A stretch of DNA of 64,000 bases from Bathymodiolus brooksi (Eukaryota; Mollusca; Bivalvia; Mytilida; Modiolidae): positions 98,795,353 to 98,859,352 of the forward strand of contig OY804580.1 in the NCBI GenBank assembly GCA_963680875.1, given 5' to 3'. A program made the translations under genes and the position numbers. The notes under the pieces were generated by a model. That model was not told the origin of the DNA. It ran no database searches and was given only the letters and a program-made list of their open reading frames with translations. Below are positions 46,473 through 57,829 of the stretch, piece by piece; position 1 is the stretch's first letter; each line of letters begins with the position of its first letter.

Positions 46473-48937
46473 ACTAGAGGCTCAGGTGAGCCTGTATCGC
46501 TCACCTGACATAAATAAGTCCTCTTAAGAATGTCTGCATGCTGAATACATCTAAGTTACTATTCAAATCCCATACTGCCATAGGGTTCTATGTTAAAACT
46601 ATGTCTGCTAATGGCAGCCATCTTGGATGAAGGTCGTGGTCACCGGACACAATTTTGAAAGTATACTACCCAAGGACCATCGATGCCATGTTTGCTTTAA
46701 ATTGGCTGACTGGTTTCAGAAGAGAAGACTTTTAAACAATTTTCCCATAGGGTCCTATGTTAAAACTATGTCTGCTGACGGCGGCCATTTTGAACCGAGA
46801 TCGGGATCACTGAACACAATTTTGGAAGTTGACCACCTAAGGACCATCGATGACATGTTTGCTATATTGGCTTACTAGTTTCAGAGGAGAAGATTTTAAA
46901 ACATTTTTTCCCATAGGGTCCTATGTTAAAACTACAGTATGTCTGCTGAAGGTGGCCATCTTGGATGGAGGTCAGGGTCACTGGACACAATTTTGAAAAT
47001 TGACCACTTAAGGACCATCCATGCCATGTTTGCTTTAAATTGGCTCACTGGTTTCAGAGAAGAAGATTTTTAAATATATTTCCCATAGGGTCCTATGTTA
47101 AAACTATGTTCGCTGATGGTTGCCATCTTGGATGGAGGTCGGGGTCACAGGACATAATTTTGAAAGTTGACCACCTAAGGACCATTCATCCCATGTTTGC
47201 TTTAAACTGACTTACTGGTTTCAGAGGAGAAGACTTTTAAACATTTTTTCCATAGGGTCCAATGTTAAAATTAAGTCGAGTCATGGCGGCCATCTTGAAT
47301 TTCCGATCAGCAAACGATTCACAAGTTTAGTACAGGACCACCCAATGATCATTCCTGCAAAGCCACAATTCAATTGGCTTAGTGGTTTCTAACAAGAAGA
47401 TTTTTAAAATTTCGACCAATCAGAACACATTATGGGCCCTGGCAGCCATGTTGGATTTCCGATCAGCACCAAAAACAAAAATCTTGTATATGACCATCCA
47501 ATGAACATTTCTGCCAAGTTTGGTTCAAATCTGTTTTGTGGTTTCAGAAAAAAAGATGATTATGTGAAATTCCCATAGGGTCCAATGTTAAACTAAGTCG
47601 AGTCATGGCGGCCATCTTGAATTTCCGATTGGCAAACGATTCACAAGTTTAGTACAGGACCACCCAATGATCATTCCTGCAAAGTCACAATTCAATTGGC
47701 TTAGTGGTTTCTAACAAGAAGATTTTTTAAATTTCGACCAATCAGAACACATTATGGGCCCTGGCAGCCATGTTGGATTTCCGATCAGCGCCAAAAACCA
47801 AAATCTTGTATATGACCATCCAATGAACATTTCTGCCAAGTTTGGTTCAAATCTGTTTTGTGGTTTCAGAAAAAAAGATGAAAATGTGAAATTCCCATAG
47901 GGTCCAATGTTAAACTAAGTCGAGTCATGGCGGCCATCTTGAATTTCCGATCGGCAAACGATTCACAATTTTAGTACAGGACCACCCAATGATCATTCCT
48001 GCAAAGTCACAATTCAATTGGCTTAGTGGTTTCTAACAAGAAGATTTTTTAAATTTCGACCAATCAGAACACATTATGGGCCCTGGCAGCCATGTTGGAT
48101 TTCCGATCAGCGCCAAAAACCAAAATCTTGTATATGACCATCCAATGAACATTTCTGCCAAGTTTGATTCAAATCTGTTTTGTGGTTTCAGAAAAAAAGA
48201 TGAAAATGTGAAATTCCCATAGGGTCCAATGTTAAACTAAGTCGAGTCATGGCGGCCATCTTGAATTTCCGATCGGCAAACGATTCACAAGTTTAGTACA
48301 GGACCACCCAATGATCATTCCTGCAAAGTCACAATTCAATTGGCTTAGTGGTTTCTAACAAGAAGATTTTGGTAAAATTTCAACCAATCAGAACACATTA
48401 TGGGCCCTGGCAGCCATGTTGGATTTCCGATCAGTGCCAAAAACAAAAATCTTGTATATGACCATCCAATGAACATTTCTGCCAAGTTTGATTCAAATCT
48501 GTTTTGTGGTTTCAGAAAAAAAGATGATTATGTGAAATTCCCATAGGGTCCAATGTTAAACTAAGTCGAGTCATGGCGGCCATCTTGAATTTCCGATCGG
48601 CAAACGATTCACAATTTTAGTACAGGACCACCCAATGATCATTCCTGCAAAGTCACAATTCAATTGACTTAGTGGTTTCTGACAAGAAGATTTTTAAAAT
48701 TTCAGCCAATGAGAACACATTATGGACCCTGGCAGCCATGTTGGATTTCAAATCAGCACCAAAAACACAAATCTGGTAGAGGACAATCCAGTGAACATTT
48801 CTGGCAAGTTTGGCTGATTTCTGTTCAGCGGTTTCAGAGAAGAAGATTTAAATGTGAAAAGCTAACGACGGACGGACGGACGACGGACGCTTACCCATGA
48901 CAAAAGCTCACATAGCCTATGGCCAGGTGAGCTAAAA
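46473..48937 (+). mobile_element. nested hairpin-bounded element, subfamily 1 (2.5 kb)
   Basis: Close copy of 6637-9415 with the same unit order (160-bp units, then 322-bp dimers) and the same 5' hairpin. The 3' hairpin has AGCTCACATAGCC / GGCCAGGTGAGCT. It is about 0.31 kb shorter than the 6637 copy, close to one 322-bp unit. It abuts the next element with only the A-run between them. Confidence 0.88.
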
Positions 48938-50432
48938 ACTAGAGGCTCAGGTGAGCCTGTATCGCTCACCTGACATAAATAAGTCCTCTTAAGAATGTCT
49001 GCATGCTGAATACATCTAAGTTACTATTCAAATCCCATACTGCCATAGGGTTCTATGTTAAAACTATGTCTGCACATGGCAGCCATCTTGGATGGAGGTC
49101 GTGGTCACCGGACACAATTTTGAAAGTATACTACCCAAGGACCACCCATGCCATGTTTGCTTTAAATTGGCTGACTGGTTTCAGAAGAGAAGACTTTTAA
49201 ACAATTTTCCCATAGGGTCCTATGTTAAAACTATGTCTGCTGACGGCGGCCATTTTGAACCGAGATCGGGATCACTGAACACAATTTTGGAAGTTGACCA
49301 CCTAAGACCATTGATGACATGTTTGCTATATTGGCTTACTAGTTTCAGAGGAGAAGATTTTAAAACATTTTTTCCCATAGGGTCCTATGTTAAAACTACA
49401 GTATGTCTGCTGAAGGTGGCCATCTTGGATGGAGGTCAGGGTCACTGGACACAATTTTGAAAATTGACCACTTAAGGACCATCCATGCCATGTTTGCTTT
49501 AAATTGGCTTACTGGTTTCAGAGAAGAAGATTTTTAAATATATTTCCCATAGGGTCCTATGTTAAAACTATGTTCGCTGATGGTTGCCATCTTGGATGGA
49601 GGTCGGGGTCACAGGACATAATTTTGAAAGTTGACCACCTAAGGACCATTCATCCCATGTTTGCTTTAAACTGACTTACTGGTTTCATCAGAGAAGACTT
49701 TTAAACATTTTTTCCATAGGGTCCAATGTTAAAATTAAGTCGAGTCATGGCGGCCATCTTGAATTTCCAATCAGCAAACGATTCACAAGTTTAGTACAGG
49801 ACCACCCAATGATCATTCCTGCAAAGCCACAATTCAATTGGCTTAGTGGTTTCTAACAAGAAGATTTTTAAAATTTCGACCAATCAGAACACATTATAGG
49901 CCCTGGCAGCCATGTTGGATTTCCAATCAGCACCAAAAACACAAATCTTGTATATGACCATCCAATGAACATTTCTGCCAAGTTTGGTTCAAATCTGTTT
50001 TGTGGTTTCAGAAAAAAAGATGAAAATGTGAAATTCCCATAGGGTCTGATGTTAAACTAAGTCGAGTCATGGCGGCCATCTTGAATTTCCGATCGGCAAA
50101 CAATGCACAATTTTAGTACAGGACCACCCAATGATCATTCCTGCAAAGTCACAATTCAATTGACTTAGTGGTTTCTGACAAGAAGATTTTTAAAATTTCA
50201 GCCAATGAGAACACATTATGGACCCTGGCAGCCATGTTGGATTTCAAATCAGCACCAAAAACACAAATCTGGTAGAGGACCATCCAGTGAACATTTCTGG
50301 CAAGTTTGGCTGATTTCTGTTCAGCGGTTTCAGAGAAGAAGATTTAAATGTGAAAAGCTAACGGACGGACGGACGGACGGACGCTTACCCATGACAAAAG
50401 CTCACATGGCCTATGGCCAGGTGAGCTAAAAA
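48938..50432 (+). mobile_element. nested hairpin-bounded element, subfamily 1 (1.5 kb)
   Basis: It starts ACTAGAGGCTCAGGTGAGCC directly after the previous copy's GAGCTAAAA and ends with AGCTCACATGGCC / GGCCAGGTGAGCT. It has the same leader units but roughly three fewer 322-bp dimers than the 46473 copy. Near the 3' end is a perfect GGAC tetranucleotide run. Confidence 0.88.
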
Positions 50433-51334
50433 TCGGCCAATCAGAAACAAGAATTGCCTGTGGCAGCCATGTTTGTTAATGGATCAGGACGAAATGAGCA
50501 ATCTTTATAGAGGACCTTCCATAGATGCTTCCTACCAAGTTTCAGTTCATTTGGCTGAGGGGTTTCAAAGGAGAAGATTAAAAAGTTAAAAGTTAACAGA
50601 CGACGGACGCCAAGTGATGGCAAAAGATCACATTGCCTTTGGCAAGGTGAGCTAAAAAGGGATATTTTTATTTTTCATTCTTGTTTCTATGGAAATGTTA
50701 TTTAAAAAATCTTTTTAATGCCGACAAATTCTATGACTTGTAACATCTTTGCAAAACAAAAGAAATCTATTCATAAATACTACATGCCTTCATATAAGTC
50801 TTTGAGACATGTTTTCTTAAATCCTAAAAATAGAATAATTTGTTTGTTGTAGTTAGTAACTCTATCTAGAAACAATATATTATTGCTATTTTTTAGACAC
50901 AATATATGATTGCTATTTTTGGAAAAGCAACCGTTTTCAGTATAAATTTTCATCGCTCGAAATCTAAAATATACATTATGTCTTACTCGTAATAATAGCT
51001 CAGTACGACAGGAACATTTTTTTTATATAACACTTTGTTGTCATTTTACTACATATATATAGTTCCGTCATAAACCTATTTTGGTATATTCAGTTTAATT
51101 ATCTCTATGAAATATGGAAGTTTTTTTTTTTCTCAAAAAGATGGCTTTGAATAGAAGTACGTAATTTTATATGTTTACTATCATATTAACAATAGATAAG
51201 ACAGTCATTCCGAAGGTTCGTCAGATAGAGGGCAAAGTCCAATAAATATTTATCGGTTCGATTACAGTGTACTTATTCAAAGGAATGTGATCGGTAATAT
51301 ATTTATAGTGGCAATTTAAGACCAGCAAGAAAAG

Positions 51335-51450
51335 CTTGAAGTTACCAAAGGGAGGTAATCAGAATCCACAAATCGAAGAAGAACAGTACAACACAATGGC
51401 CAAGAGGAAAAGTACAAAAGGACAAACAACAATCTACAAAACAAACACAT
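51335..51450 (+). repeat. dispersed repeat H
   Basis: AAGTTACCAAAGGGAGGTAA, AGAACAGTACAACACAATGG and GACAAACAACAATCTACAAA in the same order as the other copies. Confidence 0.65.
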
Positions 51451-51699
51451 AAAACAAATACTATTCGGTCCGGTAAGGTGTACTTTTATACTGGACTGAT
51501 TGTTCAGTTAAATAAAATACCCCTGGAATTACCAGGTTAAAATGGTTATTCACGTTACTTATCCCTTTCAACAATTCTTTAGCTAATTCATGACTTAAAC
51601 CAGTCTTAATTGGGGACCAAAGGATAGACAGCAATAATAAACTGAATGGGAAAACCTGTTACCATGGGTACGTATCTTTCAATAAATTTTGCACTTTTG

Positions 51700-51960
51700 A
51701 AACAGCCTTGGTTGTCCAATGGTTCAGTGTGCTAGACTCAAGTACATTAGATCGTGGGTTTGATTTTTAGTCGGGTCAAACAAATCATATACAAATGCTA
51801 ATAGGTACTTCTCTGCTAAGCACATAACAAATAAAAAGTAAAAGTCAAGACTGGTTGGATCAGGGTCAGCAAAAAGTGTCAAGAGTGGAACAACATATCT
51901 TGTTGTTCAGTGTGCTAGAACCATAAAAATCTAGCTAAGTCAGTTGGTATACAATACTAA
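51700..51960 (+). mobile_element. diverged SINE-B copy
   Basis: CCAATGGTTCAGTGTGCTAG ACTCAAGTAC, GATCGTGGGTTTGATTTTTA GTCGGGTCAAAC; the 3' core is missing. Confidence 0.7.
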
Positions 51961-51992
51961 CAAAGTGTTTCTGTTCAAAATCACCTTAGTGA

Positions 51993-52110
51993 GTCGTAGG
52001 GTTCATATGGTAGTAGTTGGATATACAACACCTATGCAATAGGTGCCTATCACCACTTAAGTTGTGAGTTTGATTCCTGCTCATGGCGAGGTGTTCATGA
52101 TACAACAAAT
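51993..52110 (+). mobile_element. SINE-A head fragment
   Basis: GTAGTAGTTGGATATACAAC, GTTGTGAGTTTGATTCCTGC and CATGGCGAGGTGTTCATGAT. The 3' core is lacking. Confidence 0.75.
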
Positions 52111-52239
52111 TAATCAGTTTCCAATTTAATGGAGAAAGTGATTAACAAAATGACCCTTGAAATTTAATAGATCAATGATTCTTATATAGTTGTCTGTTTG
52201 GTAGAATTTAGTTTTATCTTGGATGTTATGTGATTTGGT

Positions 52240-52780
52240 AAATTTCCTACTGCCTATCATCCTTAGCGTTGTGAATTTGAATCCCGTTCATGGCGAGGTG
52301 TACTCGATATAACATTATATGATAAAGTTTGTCAGTGACTTGGGACAGGTCGGTGGTTTTAGTTTAAACATATTTTATTTGCCAATTAAACAGACAAAAT
52401 GGATTAGACACAAGTTAAACAAACTTTTGAAGTCTTCTCCAAATTACAATATGTTACAATAAAGAAGTACATAAAAGACATGCATTACTATATGTAGCAC
52501 TAATAACGAATCAATGATAAATATTCACAAACAGAAAGAAAAATAAAATTAAGATGGATTCATATGATGTGCATGTTCACCCAATTCAATTCCAGTTATA
52601 CAATAAGGAATCTTTTTGAACATTTAATATAATCAAAAACATATTTAAATATAATACAATTTTGTTCATAGGTCGGTGGTTTTCTCCAGGTACTCCAGTT
52701 TCCTCCACCAATGAAACTGACCGCTACAATATAACTGAAATAGTGTTGAAAGTGTGGTTAATACACCATAACGCTAACCC
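52240..52780 (+). mobile_element. SINE-A copy split by the LINE-like insertion
   Basis: The head part (TTGAATCCCGTTCATGGCGA GGTGTACTCGATATAACATT) is at 52262-52365 and the tail part (TTTCTCCAGGTACTCCAG... AATATAACTGAAATAGTGTT) at 52672-52780. The tail ends CACCATAACGCTAACCCTAA, a telomere-like run. Confidence 0.8.
52366..52671 (-). mobile_element. 5'-truncated LINE-like insertion with 14-bp target duplication
   Basis: About 305 bp interrupt a SINE-A copy. AGGTCGGTGGTTTT occurs on both sides, so it is a target-site duplication. Read on the minus strand the insert ends GCAAATAAAATATGTTTAAA CT, an A-rich end with AATAAA, as in LINE 3' ends inserted by target-primed reverse transcription. No reverse-transcriptase frame remains. 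Confidence 0.65.
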
Positions 52781-52861
52781 TAACCCCCCTTAGCGAGTCA
52801 TTTGTCAGTGTACCAATGTGAATGTGGATGCAACATCAGCAAATTCATAAAATAAACCCAG

Positions 52862-53020
52862 ACTTTCAATAAACTGAAATCCTGCATAAACAGAATATTT
52901 GATAAATTCCCAATGTAGGAAATCTTTGTTAATTTAACCTGTATAAACCAAATACCTATCTATTCTAATCATACAAGTTGGTCACAAAGGAAGTTCTGTT
53001 TAGACAATGGTTTTATTGTA
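52862..53020. mobile_element. diverged MITE (GTGAAACCTG family)
   Basis: CTGAAATCCTGCATAAACAG, CCCAATGTAGGAAATC and GTTCTGTTTAGACAATGGTT match the 63152 copy in order. Confidence 0.55.
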
Positions 53021-53416
53021 TTGATATATATGACTGTATGATTGTGTCAAAATATCATGACAATCGCTCCAGGGGAACTAAACATAGAGAATAGTAATCA
53101 ATTATTTTTCTAATTTTAGTTTCTTTTTATATAAAAAAAATAATAAAAATTAACAATAAACATCATAATAATGAAATTCGATTGTGGGAAAATGACCCAC
53201 ATTTCTTCTCTCTCCAATAAGTCAAGTTTTGCTTTGCACAGAGAAATTAAGATATACGATGATTAACCAATCAGATTAAAGGTCATTTTTGTTACAAAAC
53301 TATAATGCTTAGGGGAGATTTAGACAAAAATAATGACTACTAATGCAAATAATCTCATTTCATAGTTCTTAATCAATTATAAAATAACTTTTGTTGCTCT
53401 AAATTAAAAGAATTGG

Positions 53417-53500
53417 TTACATAAATTTTATTAATCATGTTATTGTATCCATTACATAAATTTTATTAATCATGTTATTGTATCCATTACATAAAATTTA
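53417..53500. repeat. 35-bp tandem repeat, 2.4 copies
   Basis: TTACATAAATTTTATTAATC and ATGTTATTGTATCCA recur exactly at 35-bp spacing. Confidence 0.85.
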
Positions 53501-53679
53501 ATTAGAAAAAGACAAGCAAGGTTCAGCTGAAGACTTTCCAATCATCCTAGAAAATTGTACTTATAAAAATACCATCTTTTTTTTAAAACAAATTTCATTA
53601 CTGTGTATTACAGAATGCTTTCGTGGTGTAGTGGAAGCTGTGGCTTGTCTGTAACATTTTGACTACAGTAGTTGGTAGG

Positions 53680-53905
53680 GGTTAGGGTTAGGGTTAGAGT
53701 TTAAGTTATGGTGTTTAATGCCACTTTCAACAAAATTTCAGTTATATCGTGGCAGTCAGTTTTATTGGTGGAGGAAACCAGAGTACCCAGAGAAAACAAC
53801 CGATCTGCAGCAAGTCGCTGACAACTTTATCACATAATTTTGTATCATGCACAACTCACAATGAGCGGGATTCGAACTCACGTTAGTGGTAATAGGCACT
53901 AGGAA
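53680..53905 (-). mobile_element. SINE-A copy with telomere-like tail
   Basis: The plus strand shows GGGGTTAGGGTTAGGGTTAG immediately before TTATGGTGTTTAATGCCACT, so the SINE's 3' tail is (CCCTAA)n. B-box region GGGATTCGAACTCAC. Confidence 0.82.
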
Positions 53906-54126
53906 ATTGACCAAATCACAAAACATCTAAGATAAAACAACATTCTACCGACTAGACAACTATATAAGAATATCTATACTATTAAATTTCAAGGGTCATT
54001 TTGTTAAACAATTCCTCCGTTAAACTGGAAACTGATTAATTTGTTATTTTAATTTCAAAAGAGACATAATCTGCTGTCTGATACATGTGTTAGTTTTGAG
54101 TTTCTTTTATCATCAAATAGTAATTT

Positions 54127-54371
54127 TGGGGCCATCATGGTTGTGATCTTATTGTAGTTGGATTTACAACTACCTATCACCACCAACATTGTAAGTTCGA
54201 ATCTCACTCATGGCAATGTTTACTCGATACAACATTAAGTGTTAAAGCTTGTCAGTGAATTGGGACAGGTCGGTGGTTTTCTCCAGTATACTCCACCAAT
54301 AATACTGACCACCATGATATAACTGAAATATGTTGGAAAGTGGTGTTAAACACCATAAACCAAACCAAACC
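54127..54371 (+). mobile_element. SINE-A copy, near full length
   Basis: GGGGCCATCATGGTTGTGAT through GTAAGTTCGAATCTCAC to GGTGTTAAACACCATAAACC, with an (AAACC)n tail. Confidence 0.85.
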
Positions 54372-55034
54372 AATCTATATATATATATATAAACAGTGTT
54401 TATTTGATTTATTTAAATAACATGTGTAAATGTGAACACTGAACACTTGGTTTTCTGCAAATTTTGTGATTTTTCTTTTCTTATCATTACTGATCGAATC
54501 CTAATTTACAACCACATCAATTACTCCCATTTACTACAACTGAGTAATTGAAGCATCCAGCCATGAAAGGAAGACACATACTTCTAGAATAAGCAGTAAG
54601 AAATCCATCTATCTGCTATCAATTAATCATTGTAGTCCAGCCTATAATCTCTAATAAGAACAAATAAATATATTGATCTACTTTATCAGTATATCTAGCA
54701 TATAAATAAATCTTCTACTGATGGCCGACCATAATTATTTCATGCAACAAGATCTGTTGGGATCAATTATGAGAATATTTCTACTGGATCTGCTGTCATA
54801 AAATCTCAATCATCTAAATGTTTGTGCAAATAACCTGCAGAGAGAGCCAACAAAGCATTCCTCTAACTGTGAATGTTGAGTAATCATGCTTGTATAAATT
54901 TCATTAAATCAATTTCTGCCATGTAGCACAAAACTAAAAATGTCGACAAACACATTCTTAATGATTTTCAGCAAAGTTTAGGAACATTCAATATCCAGCA
55001 AGAGTTCAGGATTTTCCATTAGGAAAGCACGGTA

Positions 55035-55375
55035 TCAGTAGCGAAATGGTTAGCGTGCTCACCTCAAGTGCGGTAGATCGTGGGTTCGAGTCCCGATCGG
55101 GTCAAAACAAAGACTATAAAATTGGTATTTGTTGCTTCTCCGCTAAGCACGCAACATTAAGGAGAAAGAGTAAAGACAGGTTGGCTCGGAATCAAAATAA
55201 TGTGTCCGAGAGGAGCGACATGTCTATCGGAGGACTGTTTAAAATTCAACTCGGTGTGTTGGTCTAGAACAAAGCAGACCTCATCATCATCTCATTGAAA
55301 ATAAACTTGCTCTTGCCATGATATAGCTAAAAAATTGCTGAATTGGCATTAAACAACAATCACTCACTCAATCAA
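55035..55375 (+). mobile_element. SINE-B copy, best full-length example
   Basis: The A box TGGTTAGCGTG is at 55047-55057 and the B box GGTTCGAGTCC at 55083-55093; both fit the polymerase III consensus. The body is GCAACATTAAGGAGAAAGAG. The 3' core GCCATGATATAGCTAAAAAA TTGCTGAATTGGCATTAAAC ends in an AATCACTCACTC tail. Confidence 0.9.
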
Positions 55376-55444
55376 TTAGCCAAGCAAACATTGAGTTGGC
55401 CAGCAGAGTTCAAGGTCATAAAGACATAAAACAATAAATCATAC

Positions 55445-55683
55445 TTATTCATCAACATCTTAGGCAAACAAGATTTAAGTTTCTCAAGGTCTTCAATGAT
55501 ATTTCCATTTGTTAACTCAAAAAAGACATACATTCCACAAAAGGTTATTAAATCATTATGTTCTTTTGTATGTATTGTATCTGTGATGGATAAGTCTGTC
55601 TGCCATGTTGAAGAAAAACAACAGAGTCTAGAGATCAGACTATTAATGGTAGAACCTTTTACATACTTAACATGCCTGACAAG
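55445..55683 (-). other. weak candidate exon, unassigned
   Basis: An 80-codon open stretch runs between a possible acceptor (CATGTCAG) and a possible donor (GTATGA). It includes CGMYVFFELTNGNIIEDLEK and LKSCLPKMLMNK. It matches no part of GRK2 and no family I can name. The acceptor lacks a pyrimidine tract. It may be chance in AT-rich DNA. Confidence 0.15.
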
Positions 55684-55832
55684 CTGACATGTAATGTACT
55701 ATCAACTATAATAAGTTTTAAATATATGATTTAAAAGTGTGTATCTTCTATGTTAGATTATTTTTGGGATATAACTTTTAAAATGTCAACTCTTTTCATT
55801 ATCTATGAATAAAAAAAATAAACATCTACCTA

Positions 55833-56160
55833 GAGACCACCTGTCTTGAAAGGCCATATTTGGGTGGCAAAAAAATGACAGGTCTTACTGTATCAATTTT
55901 CCTGCACCAGTTAGAAATCAGTAAATTTCACTGATAGAAATTGATGACTTGTCATTACAGTGAAGTGTTCATATATATATATATATATATATTACCTCTT
56001 TTCAGAGACCACCTGTCTTGAAAGGCCATATTTCAAATGAAGGTGGTCTCTCAATGACATGTTTCATTGTATCAATATTTCCTGCACTAATTAGAAATCA
56101 GTAGATTTCACTGATAGAAATTGACGACTTGTCATTACAGTAAAGTGTTCATATATATTA
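55833..56160. repeat. 171-bp tandem duplication with (TA)n
   Basis: AGAGACCACCTGTCTTGAAA GGCCATATTT and ACTTGTCATTACAGTGAAGT GTTCATATAT recur 171 bp apart. A (TA)n run lies between the copies at about 55972-55992. Confidence 0.85.
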
Positions 56161-56959
56161 ATGGCTTAAAGTTTTGAATTATTTAAAGCATGCAAGCATT
56201 CTGGGATTAAAATTAAGTCTGTCGTGATGGAAAGTTGAACAAGATGTCCCCGCTGAGAAATCAACACAGAGATTTACTTTCACGATAGATAGTCATTATT
56301 CCCATATTTCAAAAATAAAAATGCAGAAGAAATTAAGATTTCTGTTGCAGAGTTAAGTTTTAAATTGATCAATGTTTTTAATCTTTCTCGTGGAGCAGAA
56401 AATACAAACTTATCTAATTTCAAGGACAATACATAAAGAGTAGTCTGTTATTGATTTTACTTGTAGAAATAATTCATTAGCCAGGGTACCCCGGTACATC
56501 TCTTTCAAGCACAGAAGAAATGCATCATTAGCAATTATAATTAAGTTTTTAAGGTAATTCTATTTATTTCTATAATTTTATATTTTTAAAGTTAATACCA
56601 GTAGTAATGACTGATCACATGCTTACAGAATTGGATTTCTCTTGGACGAAAGTAAAATCCTTAACTTGCAGTGCTTAAATAAGAAAGCAGATATCGGTTA
56701 TTTATATGTTTTTTATAGGCCCCGCTCATCAGTAAATAATTAACTGTTTACCATATCAAATACTAAAACCTGACATTTTTTGATAGACATATGAATAATA
56801 AATAAAATCTTATCAAACATTTTTAGTTGTTCTAACTTATCACTTGACTTTATTACATGAACAACATGGACAATGTTAGTGGCCAGCAACAACACTGAGG
56901 GAAAAAAACACAGAAGAAATATCTACACGAGAAAGCCACAAATAAACTATATTAACTTA

Positions 56960-57144
56960 TTCAGTCTAACATGTATTAAGAGGTCACCTTTGGGACAAAG
57001 AAAAAGTGGCCTTATAAGACAGGTGACCTCTTAAAAGAAGTTAAATTCATATTAAATTGTCTATGACAGGACAAGAAAATGTGATCTTTTAATACAAGTG
57101 ACTGCTTAATATACTAGGTGACAGCATGGGCAGGATTGACTGTA
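56960..57144. mobile_element. TA-flanked MITE (AGGTCACC family)
   Basis: CAGTCTAACATGTATTAAGA GGTCACC on the left and GGTGACAGCATGGGCAGGAT TGACTGTA on the right are inverted, diverged copies of the 36941 element ends. Confidence 0.65.
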
Positions 57145-57507
57145 ATATAAAAAAAAATTTGGTTTTCAAATCAAACTCAAGATGTTTTGTACTTGTAATT
57201 CTCCTATCTGTGACATTTTTACGACAAGATAATTTATATATTTAATATTTTTTCTATCTCAATCTTCAGATATGTCTTTAATCTGATAAGAAATTGCTGA
57301 CAGAATATTTTTGTGACAAATTACATAATCGTTTCAAACTGCAAAAAAATGTAAAGAAATTAATTCAAACGTGTCTCACCCACAGATAAGAAATAACTAC
57401 TCTCTCCTAAGTGTTAATTTTTTCCTACTTTCTCTCTAATAACAAAGAGTGAATTCTACTTCTATCAAATAATGACAGATTATGTCAGGGGTTGCACATG
57501 ACATTTG

Positions 57508-57735
57508 AAAAAGGGGTTAGGGTTAGGATTATGGTGCTTAATGCCACTTTCAACAATATTTCGGCTATCTCGTGGCGAAAACCACCAACCTACTGCAAGT
57601 AACTGACTATCTTTATCACATAATGTTGTATCGAGTACACATCGCCTGAGTGGGATTCCAACTCACAATGTTAGAGGAGATTGCATAGGTAGTTATCAAT
57701 CCAACTACCATACGATTACAACCATGACAGCCCTT
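57508..57735 (-). mobile_element. SINE-A copy with telomere-like tail
   Basis: GGGGTTAGGGTTAGGATTAT precedes GGTGCTTAATGCCACTTTCA; it ends in CATACGATTACAACCATGAC. The middle is shortened. Confidence 0.8.
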
Positions 57736-57829
57736 TCAATTAAAGAAGGTAAAAACTATTTACAGACATCATAAATTATCATTTGAAAGAGGAAACATTT
57801 ATATTAAAAAAAAATATAGGCATTAAATA

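Larger units (their letters stand above)
43784..50660 (+). mobile_element. outer hairpin-bounded element carrying three nested elements
   Basis: The 5' end ACTAGAGGCTCAGTGGGCTG is at 43784. The matching 3' hairpin (ATCACATTGCC / GGCAAGGTGAGCT, then AAAAA) lies at about 50627-50660. Between them the second-subfamily units (ACCTTCCATAGATGCTTC, AACCAATCAGAAACAAGAAT) are interrupted twice, at 44390-45915 and 46473-50432. On either side of each interruption the unit resumes where it stopped: GAGGAGAAGAATTTTAA before, and ATCAGCCAATCAG after. A 70-bp insertion with GATATCTGTA-type repeats also breaks a unit near 46207-46300. Confidence 0.82.

Noticed and set aside
53675..53705. Interstitial telomere
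   Set aside because: The TTAGGG-like run is only about three units and abuts a SINE-A 3' end, as in other copies; better explained as a SINE tail.
55035..55110. Possible tRNA gene
   Set aside because: A and B boxes are present, but the sequence does not fold into a full cloverleaf and continues into SINE-B body and 3' core.
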